From positions 67,578,463 to 67,642,462 of the forward strand of contig NC_133971.1 in assembly GCF_031877795.1 (NCBI RefSeq): a stretch of 64,000 bases of DNA, read 5' to 3'. The stretch is from Strix aluco (taxonomy: Eukaryota; Chordata; Aves; Strigiformes; Strigidae). The notes under the pieces are model-generated. The model saw only the letters and a list, made by a program, of their open reading frames with translations. It had not been told where the DNA came from and did not search any database. How positions within the stretch are numbered: the stretch's first letter is position 1; every line of letters begins with the position of its first letter. This document shows, piece after piece, positions 12,801 to 26,379 of the stretch. The position numbers were made by a program, and so were the translations under genes.

Positions 12801-13290
12801 ATCATGTTAATTACATCATCCCATGAAGCACCTTACCCCTCCCCATACATGGGACACATAGGTCTGTGGGTCAACCTAAAGGATAGACCCAAGGAAAGTG
12901 TGTATAAATTGAGGGGGGGGGGGGGCAAGGAGTGAAATAAAAAGAAAGAAGAAGACATGAAGAAGTGGAGAAGACAGATGTATCCCTGACAAACTCGAAT
13001 GGGACCAACACAGGAACCCAGACCGGTGATCTCTATTTCTCTATATCTCTCTCCTTTTCTTTTCCCCCTTTTCCCTCACTACCATTAAGTAATGCAAGGC
13101 ATACTATATTGCTTGCCATAACTTGTTATATACTTAGTCAATTATCATGTATCCAATTAGTACATTGTGGAAAGTTAATAAATGTCTGGACTTTGAGGCT
13201 TGTCTCAGCATTGTCCACTCCGTTGGGGATTTACGAATCTAAGTCACTTATCTCCCTAGTCTGAGAGGGATGTGATAGTGGCACTTTCTG
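12800..13290 (+). mobile_element. Degraded solo LTR (boundaries approximate)
   Basis: The segment has LTR architecture: a TATA-like GTGTATAAATTG near 12,899, a run of G just after it (about 12,913-12,925), a pyrimidine-rich tract, an AATAAA signal (GTTAATAAATGTC near 13,178) and an end resembling other LTRs here (TTACGAATCTAAGTCA followed by TCTGGGACA near 13,291). I could not find a convincing target duplication, so both ends are estimates. It resembles the ERV-A-like LTRs in layout rather than in detailed sequence. Confidence 0.5.
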
Positions 13291-13995
13291 GGACAAAAGA
13301 AATATTCTTCCCTCTCACAACATCAGCCCTTCCTTGCCTAACATAGATGCTTCTTTATGGGACTTCAGCCTGCTTGTATTCAACTCTGTGGGGCTCATTT
13401 TGTGAAGTCTGAGACCAGAAGAGAGGGAGGACTGGTGTCTGATCCACAGAGCTTTGCCAAGCCCAGCTCTGCCTTGCAGATACCTAGGTGGGAGCAAATA
13501 TGGATATATTAACTCTCTCTGAGTCACCTCTGCAGCTGCTACTGAACAGTCGTAGATGGGCATCAGCCAATAATAATTCAGTCCTGCAGGAGTCATGTTG
13601 CCAGAGGCTAGGGAGGCAAAGAAAGAGCAGTCACTACTGCAGGTTAACTCTGGTTGTCAATACATACATTCTCTCCATAGGTCCTTGAGGGTTTTACTAA
13701 AGAAGAAGCTCCCTTCCCTCCTGTGCTTTCTGAGTTCCATGCAAGTTCTGACACAGGAGCATTGATCCTGTGATTTTTTCTCTCTCAAGCAGAGACCCCT
13801 ATATAAAAAACAAAAAATAAAACCCAGCTCTGAAAACATAAACAAATATTGTATTTGTATTTGCCCTGAAGCACAATAAGATACAAGTCATGCCCAGTGG
13901 ATTTAGGACACCTGTCTATCTTCCTTGAAATAAATCTGAGGGTTAATGTCATAGAAAATGAAATAGATATAATACTTCACGGCTTTCTGGTTTAC
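13291..13995. other. Noncoding DNA, probable intron
   Basis: Nothing recognised. The open frame at 13,315-13,596 (minus) has no acceptor or donor pair. Confidence 0.4.
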
Positions 13996-14175
13996 TTTCA
14001 GGTAACCATTTCCTCAATGTATCTAATAAATCTACAGCTCTAATAAGAGAAAGAAACTGAGCATCTAGCTCTGCTGATGACAAGTTGAGATGCTTACTGT
14101 ACTGCAGGCAAGTGTCCATCCTGACGTGGAGTGGTGATACTGTTATGTCACTTTCGGGATTTTCATGGAGTAAAC
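13996..14175 (-). CDS. Candidate exon of unidentified minus-strand gene
   Basis: A 180-bp open segment on the minus strand includes MDTCLQYSKHLNLSSAELDA followed by a leucine-rich, helix-like stretch. It has an acceptor ending GTGTGTAG (TG-rich rather than pyrimidine-rich, so moderate) and a donor CCTGAAA|GTAAAC. Composition and amphipathic pattern look like genuine helical-repeat protein. No family was recognised. Confidence 0.6.
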
Positions 14176-16643
14176 CTACACACACATGGATACACAAAAA
14201 ATTTCAAAGAAAGAGAAAATAGCTCTGTAGGGAATGAATGTTGCTTTTCCTTCTTTTAATCTGGAAATCTGATTTAGTGAATGGAACCCCAACTCTTCAT
14301 ATCAACAGTATTATTTGCTATATTTGAGTAAAATGAATAAAACTCCTGGCAAATAAGCAACACTAATTGAGAGCCTGAATGTACACCATTGGATTCTATT
14401 TTCTTTCTTACACCAAATCCAATATCCATGATTTGTATTTTATATCAGCATTATATCCTTAATTATTAATACCACTAGATATTATCATTAGGTCAAACCC
14501 TGCTTATTTCACCAAACTAAACACACTGCATCAGAGAGGGGTATAGCCAGGAAAGCAAGATTTATTCATTATATTTTAAGTTATCCAGGGTTGAAAACTT
14601 TGGAAATATGAAAACTGACTGTCTCTGAAAATTGACCATGCTTACAAATGATGTAAATTTGTACATATCAATACAAATGAGTTGTATTAATGTAGCCCTA
14701 TAAATATATGTGTCTATTATAGACTATAATTTAATAATAAAGAGGAAACAATTATTCTGCTTTAATAATGAAGAAAAAAAAGGCAGTTTAAATTCTAAAT
14801 ATGTGGTCTCACCTTAAAAAAACCTTTCAGTGGACCTAAGAATAAGAAGACATCAGCTTTTTTCGCTCTGCCTGGTCTAATATTCTAACTGGAGGAGTAG
14901 TGCTTTGTTATATGATCCCTGTCATAGAATTCACCTGAGTCATCTGAAGAGGTTTTTGACTAAAGTCACCAATTCAGCTGCTGCATCTAAATCTGAGAAG
15001 ATTAATGAATGAGGACTTTCAGCTGCTAGAGCTCATAGTCTGCCATATTAACACACTGAAATGTTGATTTGTCTTAATACATGAACTGAATCGTCTTAAC
15101 ATATGAACAGCTAAACAGCAACCTTGCTACAGATAGAGTCCCCTTGGGCAGAAGGACAGGGTGGACAGCTTGCATGAACAACTAAACGTGGTGATTTGCA
15201 CCATCTGGATGCTTTCCAATCACGTGATGGCACTATGAGGAAGGTAGAAAATTCTTTCAGACTAGCATATGTTCACACCTCTGTAAAGTCACAGATGTAT
15301 CCCTGCATTTTTCATATACTTCTGTGACTTGGAACTACAAACATCTCATGCTCTAACCCCATGTTTTCTGTCATCTATATGAATTGGAAATTGGTTCTTC
15401 ACCTTCCTGTCTCCCCTATTCTTTTTTGCAAAAGCCTCTAGAACTTCCTAATTTTCAGGAATGGAGGAGGTATCTATTCCCCATTTGCCCTTGTTCCTTG
15501 GCCATTATCAAGGACACAAAGGAAATCTAATGATCTCAAATACTTTCAAGGAGTAACTAAAGGTCAGCCTGGTACAAACCTTCTTTCTTCCTGACACATA
15601 CTATCTACTGATAAGACAGATATGCTTCTTTTGGTTTCTCAGTAATCCAGTGGAGAAGGTAAGCCTGACATGAGGGCTGCTGGGAGCAGAGAGAGGAGCA
15701 AAATGGTAAAAAAAGGAGAAGAGTGCAAACTTTCATATAAGGGATCCTGAATGTCAGTACTTGAGTCTAAACACCAGGCCATTCTATCACTGTCATTAAA
15801 CATTGGTGTCTGGCTACCAAGGGAAATTACTTAGCTGTCTGTCTTACTATATTTCTCACTGAAATGTGAACAATAATAAGAGATGGGCTAGAAACAACAA
15901 ATCACAGTAGCTAAACACATATTTAGGATGATTTACAAAGATAAATTATATTACTGCCCACACATGAAGGTAAGCTAGAGAAACAACCGTAATGACAAAA
16001 TCACAAGTTTTCAATTCCGCCTCCAACGCACTTAATCCTTTTTAAGAGAGAGTGCAACAATGAAAAGGTGCAGGGGGTGCCTGCTGCTTTCTCCTTGAAT
16101 TCCAAACTCTGAGAGAATCTCCTTTGCTACAGAAATTAAGTCATTTTCCTTCAGTACATTAAGGCTATGTATGAACAAGGGCTAAGCAAGAAACTATATG
16201 TATCAAAAAAGATTTTATATGGGAAAATTTTTTTGCCCTCTTATAAATTAATTGGGCTAAAATTATATAATTGCTGTAGCATTGGTAGATGTAGATGCCC
16301 TACCTATAACATGCAGAGCTTTTGTAACTACTGCAAGTGTTCATAAGCAGGGTACATTTCAAAATGTTCACCCCTTCACAATCACACACTTCAAGATCAT
16401 TTGGAAGATGCAACTAGCTTATAATATGATTGCCAGCTTTGTTAGTTTGTGAAAGAATATTAATTTCTCCAAAGATCATCCTGGATATGTACTTGCATGC
16501 CAATGTTGCTAAGGTGTAGATATAAATACCTTGGGACAAGGGCTGTCCCTACTTCTCTGCAAGAGACATGACACAAATATAGTCTAATCCTATCTAGGTC
16601 ATATTTTCTTCAATAACATAAATATTAGCTACTACTAATAAAA
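14176..16643. other. Noncoding DNA, probable intron
   Basis: AT-rich, with no exon-like segment or repeat that I can name. Confidence 0.4.
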
Positions 16644-16644
16644 G

Positions 16645-17717
16645 AATCATAGAGTCATGGAATGGTTTGGGTTGGAAGGGACCTTAAAGATCATCTAGTT
16701 CCAACCCCCCTGCCATGGGCAGGGACACCTTTCACTAGACGAGGTTGCTCAAAGCCTCATCCAGCCTGGCCTTGGACACTTCCAGGGAGGGGGCAGCCAC
16801 AGCTTCTCTGGGCAACCTGTTCCAGTGTCTCACCACCCTCACAATAAAGAATTTCTTCCTTATACCTAATCTAAACCTACCCGCTTTTAGTTTAAAACCA
16901 TTACCCCTCACCCTATCCCTACACCCCCTGATAAATAGTCCCTTCCCACCTTTCCTGTAGGCTCCCTTTAAGTACTGGAAGGCTGCTATAAGGTCTTCCC
17001 TGAACCTTCTCCTCTCTACGCTGAACAACCCCAACTCTCTCAGCCTGTCCTTATAAGGGAGGTGCTCCAGCCTCCCAATCCATCTTTGTGGCCTCCTCTG
17101 GACCCGCTTGAGCAGGTCCATGTCCTTCTTACAATGGGGGCCCCAGAGCTGGACATGGTACTCTAGGTGGGGTCTCATGAGAGTGGAGTAGAGGGGGAGA
17201 ATCACCTCCCTGGACTTGCTAGCTACAATTCTCTTGATGCAGCCCAGGATACAGTTGGCTTTCTGGGCTGTGAGCACACATTGCTGACTCATGTTCAGTT
17301 TTCCATCCTCTAACACCCCCAAGTCCTTCTCCACAGGGCTGCTCTCAATCCACTCCTCGCCCAGCCTGGATTTGTGCTTGGGATTGCCTTGACTCATGTG
17401 CAGGGCCTTGCACTTGGCCTTGTTGAATTTCATGAGGTCTGCACGGGCCCACCTCTCCAGCCTGTCCAGGCCCCTCTGGATGGCACATCCCTTCCCTCCA
17501 GTGTGTCAACCGCACCACACAGCTTGGTGTCATTGGCAAACTTGCTGAGGGTGCACTCAATCCCACTGTCCATGTCGCTGACAAAGATGTTAAAGAGCGC
17601 TTGTCCCGACATTGACTCCTGAGGAATTCCAGTCATCACTACTCTCCACTTGGACATTGAGCCATTGACTTCAGCTCTTTAAGTGCAACCACGCAGCCAA
17701 TAACTTATCCACTGAGT
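16645..17717 (-). mobile_element. CR1 LINE, 5'-truncated copy 1
   Basis: The left end has the CR1 3'-terminal signature (AATCATAGAGTCATGG followed by GGTTTGGGTTGGAAGGGACC). Reading the minus strand, the body is the C-terminal part of the CR1 ORF2 reverse transcriptase followed by the short 3' end. The element stops near 17,717, so most of ORF2 and all of ORF1 are missing, as is usual for CR1. Confidence 0.93.
16735..17657 (-). pseudogene. CR1 reverse transcriptase remnant (C-terminal part)
   Basis: Two overlapping frames carry it. 17,430-17,657 includes the palm motif region SKFANDTKLCGAVD, where the catalytic block is FAND rather than the usual FADD, so one catalytic aspartate is lost. 16,735-17,433 is a 232-codon uninterrupted frame of the thumb and C-terminal region, with WGPHCKKDMDLLKRVQRR and HWNRLPREAV, both typical of CR1. 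A frameshift separates the two. Non-functional fossil. Confidence 0.9.
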
Positions 17718-20700
17718 GGATAATGGCTGTCATTCTAGCTACTTCAGCAATTGCTTCTCAATATCAGCACAGTTTATCAGCTGATGAACTCCTGAACCTT
17801 TTTTTTCTCTCTTAGCTATAATTTCCTTTTAATTTTGCATTTTCTTACTTGCCAATTGTAAATATTTCTACCTTGGCATAAGATTTTCAGAGGAATGGGG
17901 GACAGCTGACTCATCCATTCATTTACACTGCAGCCTGCCTTAGTATTCATATATACTTTGTGTTAGGAATAATGTGAATACCGGGAATTCTCTATATCTG
18001 CAACAAAACATTGAAACTTGATGTACATGGCTTAGTGCATAATGTAATCCATTATCACTTAGTATTTAGTAACTATTAGTCTATTTGCCCCCTACTTGGG
18101 CATGACCTTAGGGTCCACATCATACTGCTGATATTCACAAAGTTGAAGGATATTCCTTTTCTCATGTCCTTGTTTAGCATTGTTTCTGAGTTTAAATTTT
18201 TGCCACATACTGTATGTATGTATTTGAAAATAGGGTGTTTGTAAATATGGTCAAAACTCAATTTCGTTTGAAAGTTAATCATTGTCTAAAGTAAAGCATA
18301 ATGAACATGTTTATATAATGGACATTATATCATCATTCTGCCTGTAGTTTCTAGTTTCCTTTGCACTGAACAGTGAACAAAATCCTTCTATTAATTTCAA
18401 TGCTATTCTACCTGCAGAAAATACACATAATCCATTTTTGAACACATATTGGCATCTGTGCCAAAGAAAAATATTTACTGTCTTAGTCTGGGTAAGTGCT
18501 AGTTTCAGGGTTTTTTCCATCTGTTTTGAATACGTCATAGCTACTTGACATGATAGAATTAGCCCTCCTCTTTAAAGCCTGTGTATACTTCTGATGATTT
18601 TAACAAAGCTTCTTTTGTGTATGAGGAACTAACAAAGATTAGTTGAGTTTACATGCTCCATGATCCTTGGTTCAAGCTCTTGCTTTGCAAATCTAGTCTG
18701 AAAACAGACATCCAGCAATAAAATCACTCTTGGTTCAAACATTTTGTGGTTGCCCTCGTTGTACTTCTCCAGCTTGACAGTTCGCTGATAGGCTTACAGT
18801 CTTCTCTCCAGCTGCTGTACTAAACCTCCATAACACTGATGAGACTTCCTCCTCCTTTGGTCTCAGAATGTATCGCTATTGAGATTGCACTTGATCCCTG
18901 ACTTGAGAAAGACGTATGAATACATTGTAGGATGAAAAGCAAAAGAAATCACATAGGGTTGAAGAGATGCTACCAGGAAGTGGATCATGCAGAGCTTAAG
19001 TCCCTTTCATGTAGCTGTTTTGTCTTGTGGGTTGCAGAGTTCTTAAATTACAGGTTTATACATCTCTAAAAATAACAAGCCTCTTAACAAGAAACACCCG
19101 TCAGTGCAGGCACAGATGGCCAGATACCACTCTCCTCAAAAAAAAAAACCTGTCACCAAAATAGGAGAGTTGCTCACATCACTGGAAAAACTCTGTTACC
19201 TCTTGGTGGAAGAGCATGAGTCTAATGCGAGACAGGGCTATGCTACAAGGAAAAGCAGAATTGCAGCCTGTTCAGAGGCAAGTAGTGCTATGTCATAAAT
19301 GGTCCAGAGCTCTGAGTAGCAGCTCACACAGTGCTGCTGCACTTGCCAATACATTCTTATTGCTATTGTAAAGCAGGACTGTGAAGTGCATACTGGTAAA
19401 ATGGTCTGTAAATGAGGAGGGTAAAGAATGCTGGAGCGTGTTTCTGTGCTGATATCTAAGGGGTGGCATAATGTGATGACATTTCATTACAGTTGAGGTA
19501 GTTGCTCACTCTTTAATATGCTGTTTCAGGCTAGAAATACATCAGATACGTATTACTGAGATGTTGGTAACTGAGGTCTGTAATTCACAAAATGAGCAGA
19601 GTACTGTTTAATGATTCACCCAGTCTTTTATGGATGAGGCACAGAACTTAGTCCTTAAGACATCTTAATGATCTTTAAAATATCATGAATTAAAATCCTT
19701 CCAGCCTTGCAAGAGATCCAAAGACATTGATTATGTATGTGTGTGTGTTTACAGCTATAAATACTGGTATTGTGTCTATGCCAGGCATTATTTCAAAGTG
19801 GAGGGAGTTGTTTTTAAAACTGTTTACATGTGCGTTAAATGTATGCTGTACTCTATATATCAGTGACAGCCAATGGCTAGAGAAATGAGCAGAAACTGAT
19901 TTATTAAAATTGTACTTTTTATTGAAGTAAAATTCTACTTGTACAGACTCAGAGCTTAACAATCTAAGAAGATCTGAAAGCAATAAGATTCCAGTAATCA
20001 CAAGGCTGACCTTTAAAAAACTCTACTGATTTTAAAAGGTTAATATTACATAGGCTTTTGGGTTTTTTTTTTTGATAGCCCTTTTTTGATCTTTCCTGTA
20101 TCTGGATGTAAGTAGACTTGCTCCCAGTTAAAAAGCTACAAGAAGAATAGCAAATTAATTGTATTTTTGCTTTACTGGAACTGCTTGACTATTTGAGGAT
20201 AATCTTGTCTTGTTAAATTAAAAGGCTTTTATGCCTTAATCAATCCTGCTTTAGTACAATGAATATCCCAAGTGCAGGAAGCATTTTCTCCCTGTGAACA
20301 CTCTGTGTAGCCAGTAAGATCATGTGTTGTGGGTCTGTAGCACCAGAACTCATCAGAACATTGATAAATGTAAAAACACACTTAAACTTACCTCTATTTT
20401 TAAGTCTTACCTACCTACATAGGGCTAAAGCATGTGCTTACAAACTTTACCAAATTGAGGGTCTTATTATTGAAGGAGGGTTGTCATTAAGCTTTAGGCT
20501 GCCTGCAGCAGTGAAAAAACATGTCAATTGAAAGCAAGAACAAATAGTAGCCAGAAGACAAAGTCTTCCAGCTTCACAACTTTTTGTATACTTTTGAATG
20601 GGCTGCAGTGGGTAAAGGAGTCTTCGTTTGTACCTGGTTGACTTAGAGCCTTAGGCATAGACAGAGTTTCTGGGGTGTCACTGCCTTAACACAGGGTTAA

Positions 20701-20927
20701 TGCCCCCCACTAGTTTGAATTTGAGATGGTTTATATCATTAATAGTGATGATTTACTCTTGTAAGAGTCCTAAACCGGGGTCCTATTTTTGATTATTTTC
20801 GAACATAATGTTACAAAGACAACAGAATGTTTGAAACCCTAATGCATTAGATGTAGTACTTCTTATACTGCTCTGTTGGTATCTATCCACTGTTTCTACT
20901 AATTTTACAACATCTCCGAGCCCTCAC
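17718..20927. other. Noncoding DNA, probable intron
   Basis: AT-rich; open frames on both strands are short and lack splice context. An A run at 19,139-19,148 and a TG microsatellite near 19,737 are present. Confidence 0.4.
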
Positions 20928-21112
20928 CAGAAGGCTGGGGATGAATGTGAACAACAACAGTTGTTTTTCACCAGACTTAAATATTGTTACACTACCCATT
21001 TTAGTGTTCTGTGCGATAAGTGAGACCTTCTGAAGGTTCTCTTGACATAGGGTTGAGTATTTCAAGGCACAGCTGCTCTCTAAGTTTCCTTCACAAGGTT
21101 CATTTGGGGAAC
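20928..21112 (-). CDS. Candidate exon of unidentified minus-strand gene
   Basis: A 185-bp segment with an acceptor (AGTTTGGCAG) and a good donor (CTTCTG|GTGAGG) on the minus strand. After a 2-nt split codon, 61 codons are open, including SVTIFKSGEKQLLLFTFIP. The length is exactly consistent with the two edges and the segment ends on a whole codon. The protein was not recognised. Confidence 0.6.
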
Positions 21113-24100
21113 CTGCCAAACTTGTACTCAGATAATCAGTGGGGTTTCTTTCATCTATTTTAAATCAAGTCCCAAATATGGAGAGCAAAACTGGAGGCTT
21201 GAGCTGTCTTCTACAATAGATTTTGTGTCAAGACAGGCATTTTAATGCATTTGTAGAGAGAAAAAGTGGGCAAGGATATATATGTTCATCTTTCACTGTT
21301 ACAGGTAGCTGGAATGTTGCTAAGATTTCTACCTTGATAAGAAAAGGAAGCCTGCAATTGTTTCTGTTATTTTTCTTGGGACTTACTAAAAGAGGAGGCC
21401 TTTAGAGAAAATATTTTCAATCAAGAGTTAGGGACAACTTTATTATCCTCATGGACCTAATTTTCATCAGCGAATAATGCTGACTTGTTCGAGAATTCAG
21501 CTCAATGTATGAATATTCTGCTATTTCGGCTGAAAATCTGGATAAATACCTTGGGTTTTATTTCCTCATTGATCAGGGCTCCTTTTCTTCCTTTTTTGGT
21601 TGCCATGTTTTTTTATAACTGGGTTCAAGAACACTCTCAAGGTGTGCTCTGTGGTTCTTAAAAAGCCTTGCTTTTTTCTTTTTTCTTTTCTTTTTTTCTT
21701 GCACTACCAAGATTGGAGCCTTTACTTTCCTCTTTCCAGTCAGAGTTCCTCCTTGGGGACATGTTCCTGGCTGGTGGTGCACTCTTCTTTTTTTATTTTC
21801 TTCTTTTAACTAGGTATGAACAAGTCAGAGTTTCAAAAAGGGAAAGCACCCTGCATATATGTATTGGTATTCTGTCAGGATCACTAGTTAGATCTCCATG
21901 GGAGCAGAGGGTCAAACAACTTGAAGCTGCTTTCCAGACCAAACAAGAGAAAGGGCTCTTCTGTGAAGCAGATTCAGACTACTTCTTGCATTTACCCATA
22001 CTCATTCTGCCACTTTTTGGGGGGGGACCATCACACCCTGTCACCAAAATCTGTTCATAACTGAACTCTGTCAGCTTCATGCTCATTTACACACACAAAC
22101 GTTTGTGGTTGATGTGTGCTTCTGAGCCTGATTTGGGATGATGCAGACTAATTCATTACCACACTCTGTGTAAGAGCATCCACTTCTGGTTTGAATCATG
22201 ACCTGAGGTCAGAGACTGAGTCAGTCTTTTACCACCTAGCTACAGAGTAGTCTCCTTCTGAAGTGGTAAGAAATACTCTCACAGAATTTAGCTTTAGATG
22301 AGAGCAGGGAGAAGTCAAAGTTCTCAATGAACTGGCTCAACATAATAGTAAGTAAGTTAGGAATTTACCAGCTGTCCATTGGAAGGGTTTATAAAGTCTC
22401 ATGCATTATATCATTAAACTTTTTTCTTTCACTCTGCCAAAGATTTAAATGTAGGAATTTGAATAAAAGTGAGACTTCAGTGAAAATCAGCATGTGTCAA
22501 GAGTACCTAACTGCAAAAAGCATATGAGTTAAAGTTTGGTTATAACCTCTGTATCCTTTGTACCCTTCTTACATAATATTGCTTCAAAATATTACAATGA
22601 AACCCATGGGAAAATTACTGAATGACTAATTATGCTATAGCCTTGGAACAGGGAGAGGACTGCTTACAGCTGATACACTGTCTGTCCTGTCCAGGAAGTG
22701 TAAAAGAAGATGTGGGAGATGTCTCCAGTCTTTTTATCCTATGTCATGTTTGGTCATACAATATTTTTGTATGCAACGTGAAGGGTAAGAAAAGTTTTAT
22801 GTGTAAAGGAGGATCTTTAATATTTGGTACGTTCAGAGCAGAAGAGTAAAGTAAAAACCAAGTAATGAAAAGGATGTCAGTTCAAAGGAAAGTGATATAG
22901 AGCCAAACAGCTAAGAAAAAGTGGTCAGAGTTTACAGGTAGCACACTGAAAAAGAAAACCCATACACTGAACAGGTTTTGCATTATCTGGGCAGTACAAG
23001 ACATCAAGAAAACAGAGGTACTAAAAATTAAACAGTACTGAAAAAACCTCAAATCATGAAGTACTGCAAAAATGTGAAAAAGTGCCCCAGGAAAATACTT
23101 ATGTAATGTAAAACTGCACCAGATATGAGTGGAAAAGGTAATACAAGCTTGGAGACCCCTTTCACTAGATAGTAAAAATAGACATTGCTGGGATCTGGAG
23201 AGAAGACCAGGCAAAGCCTATATATTGCACGCCTTACCAAGTGTTCATTTTCTGTCTGCAGATGAGAAAGACAGGAATGTTTGGAATCTGACTGCAAATT
23301 GCAGAAGCGGTGATAATGCTGTTAATTCAAAAGCCTCACTGATCCCTCTTTATACTAGTAATAATTTGCTAGTAGAAAAAAAATCCTTAATATATTTCAG
23401 CTTTGCAACTTACTGCTAAATCAGTTTTCATTGTTAAGTATGACTATTAAACTGCCTTCAGTTCCATCTTTAAAACAATGCAAATTAATGAGGTTTGATA
23501 GAAACTGAAGTATAGAAAATGACAGACAGCAGGTAACTAGTAGACAGTGACTATACATGTAACTACTGAAGAGGCTGCAACTCAGTATATTGCTTGAATA
23601 AACAATAATTGCATGCAGAACACTTAAATCAGCAAAACCAATTGTTTGTTGTACCCAGGTTTGGCAGAGGGCTTCTTCCAATATTGTTTTCCCTGACGTG
23701 GCTATGAAGAATAAATGCCGCCTCTACAAGCATGGGACTTTCTTATATAAAGTGGTATCTTCCATTTCACCTTTGTTGTGAAATACAGCAAAATAACCCA
23801 AATACAAAATAAGAGAAATACACTGCTAGTTCATTAAGAGACACACCTCTGCAGTGGATTTCATCCTAGGTGTTCTTCATATTATAATTGCATAATTAAA
23901 TGTTTGCAAGTCTAGAATATTTGTATAAGTACATGCCTTGCCAAGTAACTAATTGCAGCAATGAAAGCTATGGGAAATGGAATATTCAGGACTATGAGGT
24001 AATCATCTAGTCACAGATAAGAAGGTTCTGTCAGGCAGATATCTTTCATTATTCCAAAGAGTGAAAGGTTGAGTTCAGGAAGTTCAAAATACCTAAAACT

Positions 24101-25106
24101 AAAGCCATTATCCCATAAAAAAATACATGGGGGTTATCATAACAAAAATAACTATATTTGAAACAAGCTGCTACGACAATGTTCAAAGGATGACAATGAA
24201 AGGAAAGTCTGTTTGTAATGTCACAAAGGATAATAATATAATAAGAAAATCTTTTGTATAGACAGAGTAGATTTTAGTCCCACATGTTTTATGAGCTGCA
24301 TTCAGGAATCATTTTGCCCACTGGTGGAAGTAATTGAGGAAACATAAGCTGGTCCCTTCCAGCAGTACACAGACTTGAATCAATTCCTTCCTACTTGAAT
24401 CAATTCCTCCCTGAGAGAAAGAGCAGACTGGATCCAGAAAACAAGGTGGAGTTACAGGGGTGGTGCAGAGCATGGGAAAGGGCAAAGAAGTGTCGGCACC
24501 AATCCCCATAGCTTCAGTATTTCAATATTTGCTATCTGTCCTGACATCTTCTGAAAAGTGAATCAGACATGTTTTGTATTACAGCTCTACTTCCACACAG
24601 ACTTTCTGCCATCAAAGGAATCTGCTGGTGGAAATACTTCCTTATTGATTCTAGAGCAGAAATTGCCCACTGTAAGGTAAGGCACAAAAGTAGGAGTCAA
24701 AAGAAGCCATGATATTTACTGTGTGGAGGTAAAAGGTATGACAGAAAACAGGGCTGGCCATGGAGTAGAACATGTGCAACACAGCATTGCTATGCAGATA
24801 TTCAGTACAGCCAGAAGACAGACATATAAATTCACTTAATTGTTTTAACTTTTGGGACTTCAAAATACTTAAGGATGTTACTTATTTAAAGGAAGTCTGT
24901 AAGGAACTGAAGGAGTTAATGCTTCAAACATTCATTGATGTGGAAAGTCTCAAGGACAAGTTATGGCCTTTGTGATTAGTCTAAGGAATGAACTATCTGC
25001 CTAGGGAAGCACAGAGTGCATTGAAGGGTGCACAGCTCCACTCCATTGTGTGGAAGTTCCCTAGATAAGCCTCAAAGGCGGGAGACATAAACTGAGTAAA
25101 ACCATA
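21113..25106. other. Noncoding DNA, probable intron
   Basis: AT-rich with pyrimidine-rich stretches (about 21,670-21,700). Open frames at 21,600-22,060, 22,882-23,419 and 24,309-24,975 show no domain or splice support. Confidence 0.4.
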
Positions 25107-25755
25107 TGTTTGGGTTAATGTCTATGTTTTAGTTTAGGAGCCTGATAAATGGTGTAGGTCTTGCTAACCACTATACCCTTGAAGAAGAACTAAAAGATTG
25201 ATAGGAGAGAAACACCCTGTCCCAGATGGAGCCAAAGTCTGGATGATTGCTCAAGAAGTAAAACTGGGGAAAAGATAAAGGTGACAGGGGAGAACATGAT
25301 CACCAACTGGACAAAAGTGTTAATGCACTCCAATCCCCCTCAATGCATGTGCAGAACCTATGTCCCACCTTTTCCTCACCCGTCATTGCAAAGGAGTTCA
25401 TGGGATACCTGCCTCTCTGTATCTACCATGCAAATAGACTGATAAGATGAACTTAAAAGATGACAGAAAACTACTGGGTGTTCACTCGCCACACAAGATT
25501 ACCAGACCTGAGACAACACTGGAACTTGGGGTGGTGATCCAGATTGTTTGACTCTCTTTCTCTCCCTCCCTTTTCTTTTGCTTCCTTCCTCTTCTTCCTT
25601 ATAGATTTACCAATAAGGGGCCACAGTGCTTATTACCCTTTCCAAGTTTAAGTTTTTTCTACCACAAGTAAAACATTTAAACCCGTCATTTGGTGTTGTT
25701 TCACTTCAATTTAACCGAGGGGATCACAAAACCTTTACAACTCCATGGGCTCTCA
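25107..25755 (+). mobile_element. Degraded solo LTR of the ERV-A-like group (boundaries approximate)
   Basis: It shares landmarks with the ERV-A LTR: GGTTAATGTCTATG near the start (GAGTTAATGTCTC in ERV-A), then an AACACTGGAACTTGGGGTGG / TGATCCAGAT block followed by a CT-rich tract. The right part (CCATGGGCTCTCAGATTGGG) runs directly into the 3' end of a CR1. No clear target duplication was found, so both ends are estimates. Confidence 0.55.
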
Positions 25756-25762
25756 GATTGGG

Positions 25763-26379
25763 TCACAGAATCACAGAATCACAGAATTATCTAGTTTGGA
25801 AAAGACCTTGAAGATCATCCAGTCCAACCATTAACCTAACACTGACAGTTCCCAACTACACCATATCCCTCAGTGCTATGTCGACCCGACTCTTAAACAC
25901 CTCCAGGGATGGGGACTCCACCACTGCCCTGGGCAGCCCATTCCAACGCCCAACAACCCGTTCTGTAAAGAAATGCTTCCTAATATCCAGTCTAAACCTT
26001 CCTTGGCACATCTTGAGGCCATTCCCTCTTGTCCTATCGCTTGTTACTTGGTTAAAGAGACTCATCCCCAGCTCTCTGCAGCCTCCTTTCAGGTAGTTGT
26101 AGAGGGCGATGAGGTCTCCCCTCAGCCTCCTCTTCTCCAGACTAAACAACCTCAGTTCCCTCAGCTGCTCCTCGTACAACCTGTGCTCCAGACCCTTCAC
26201 CAGCTTCGTTGCCCTTCTCTGGACACGCTCGAGTAATTCAGTGTCCTTTTTGTAGTGAGGGGCCCAAAACTGAACCCAGGAATCAAGGTGCGGTCTCACC
26301 AGTGCCGAGTACAGGGGTAAGATCACTTCCCTGTCCCTGCTGGCCACGCTATTTCTGATACAGGCCACGATACCATTGC
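25763..26379 (-). mobile_element. CR1 LINE, 5'-truncated copy 2
   Basis: The left end has three CACAGAATCA units, the CR1 3' tail pattern. The minus strand then encodes the last part of the CR1 reverse transcriptase (170-codon uninterrupted frame, 25,856-26,368) with [19 protein letters not shown] and [10 protein letters not shown]. The element is truncated near 26,379. It abuts the LTR to its left. Confidence 0.92.
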
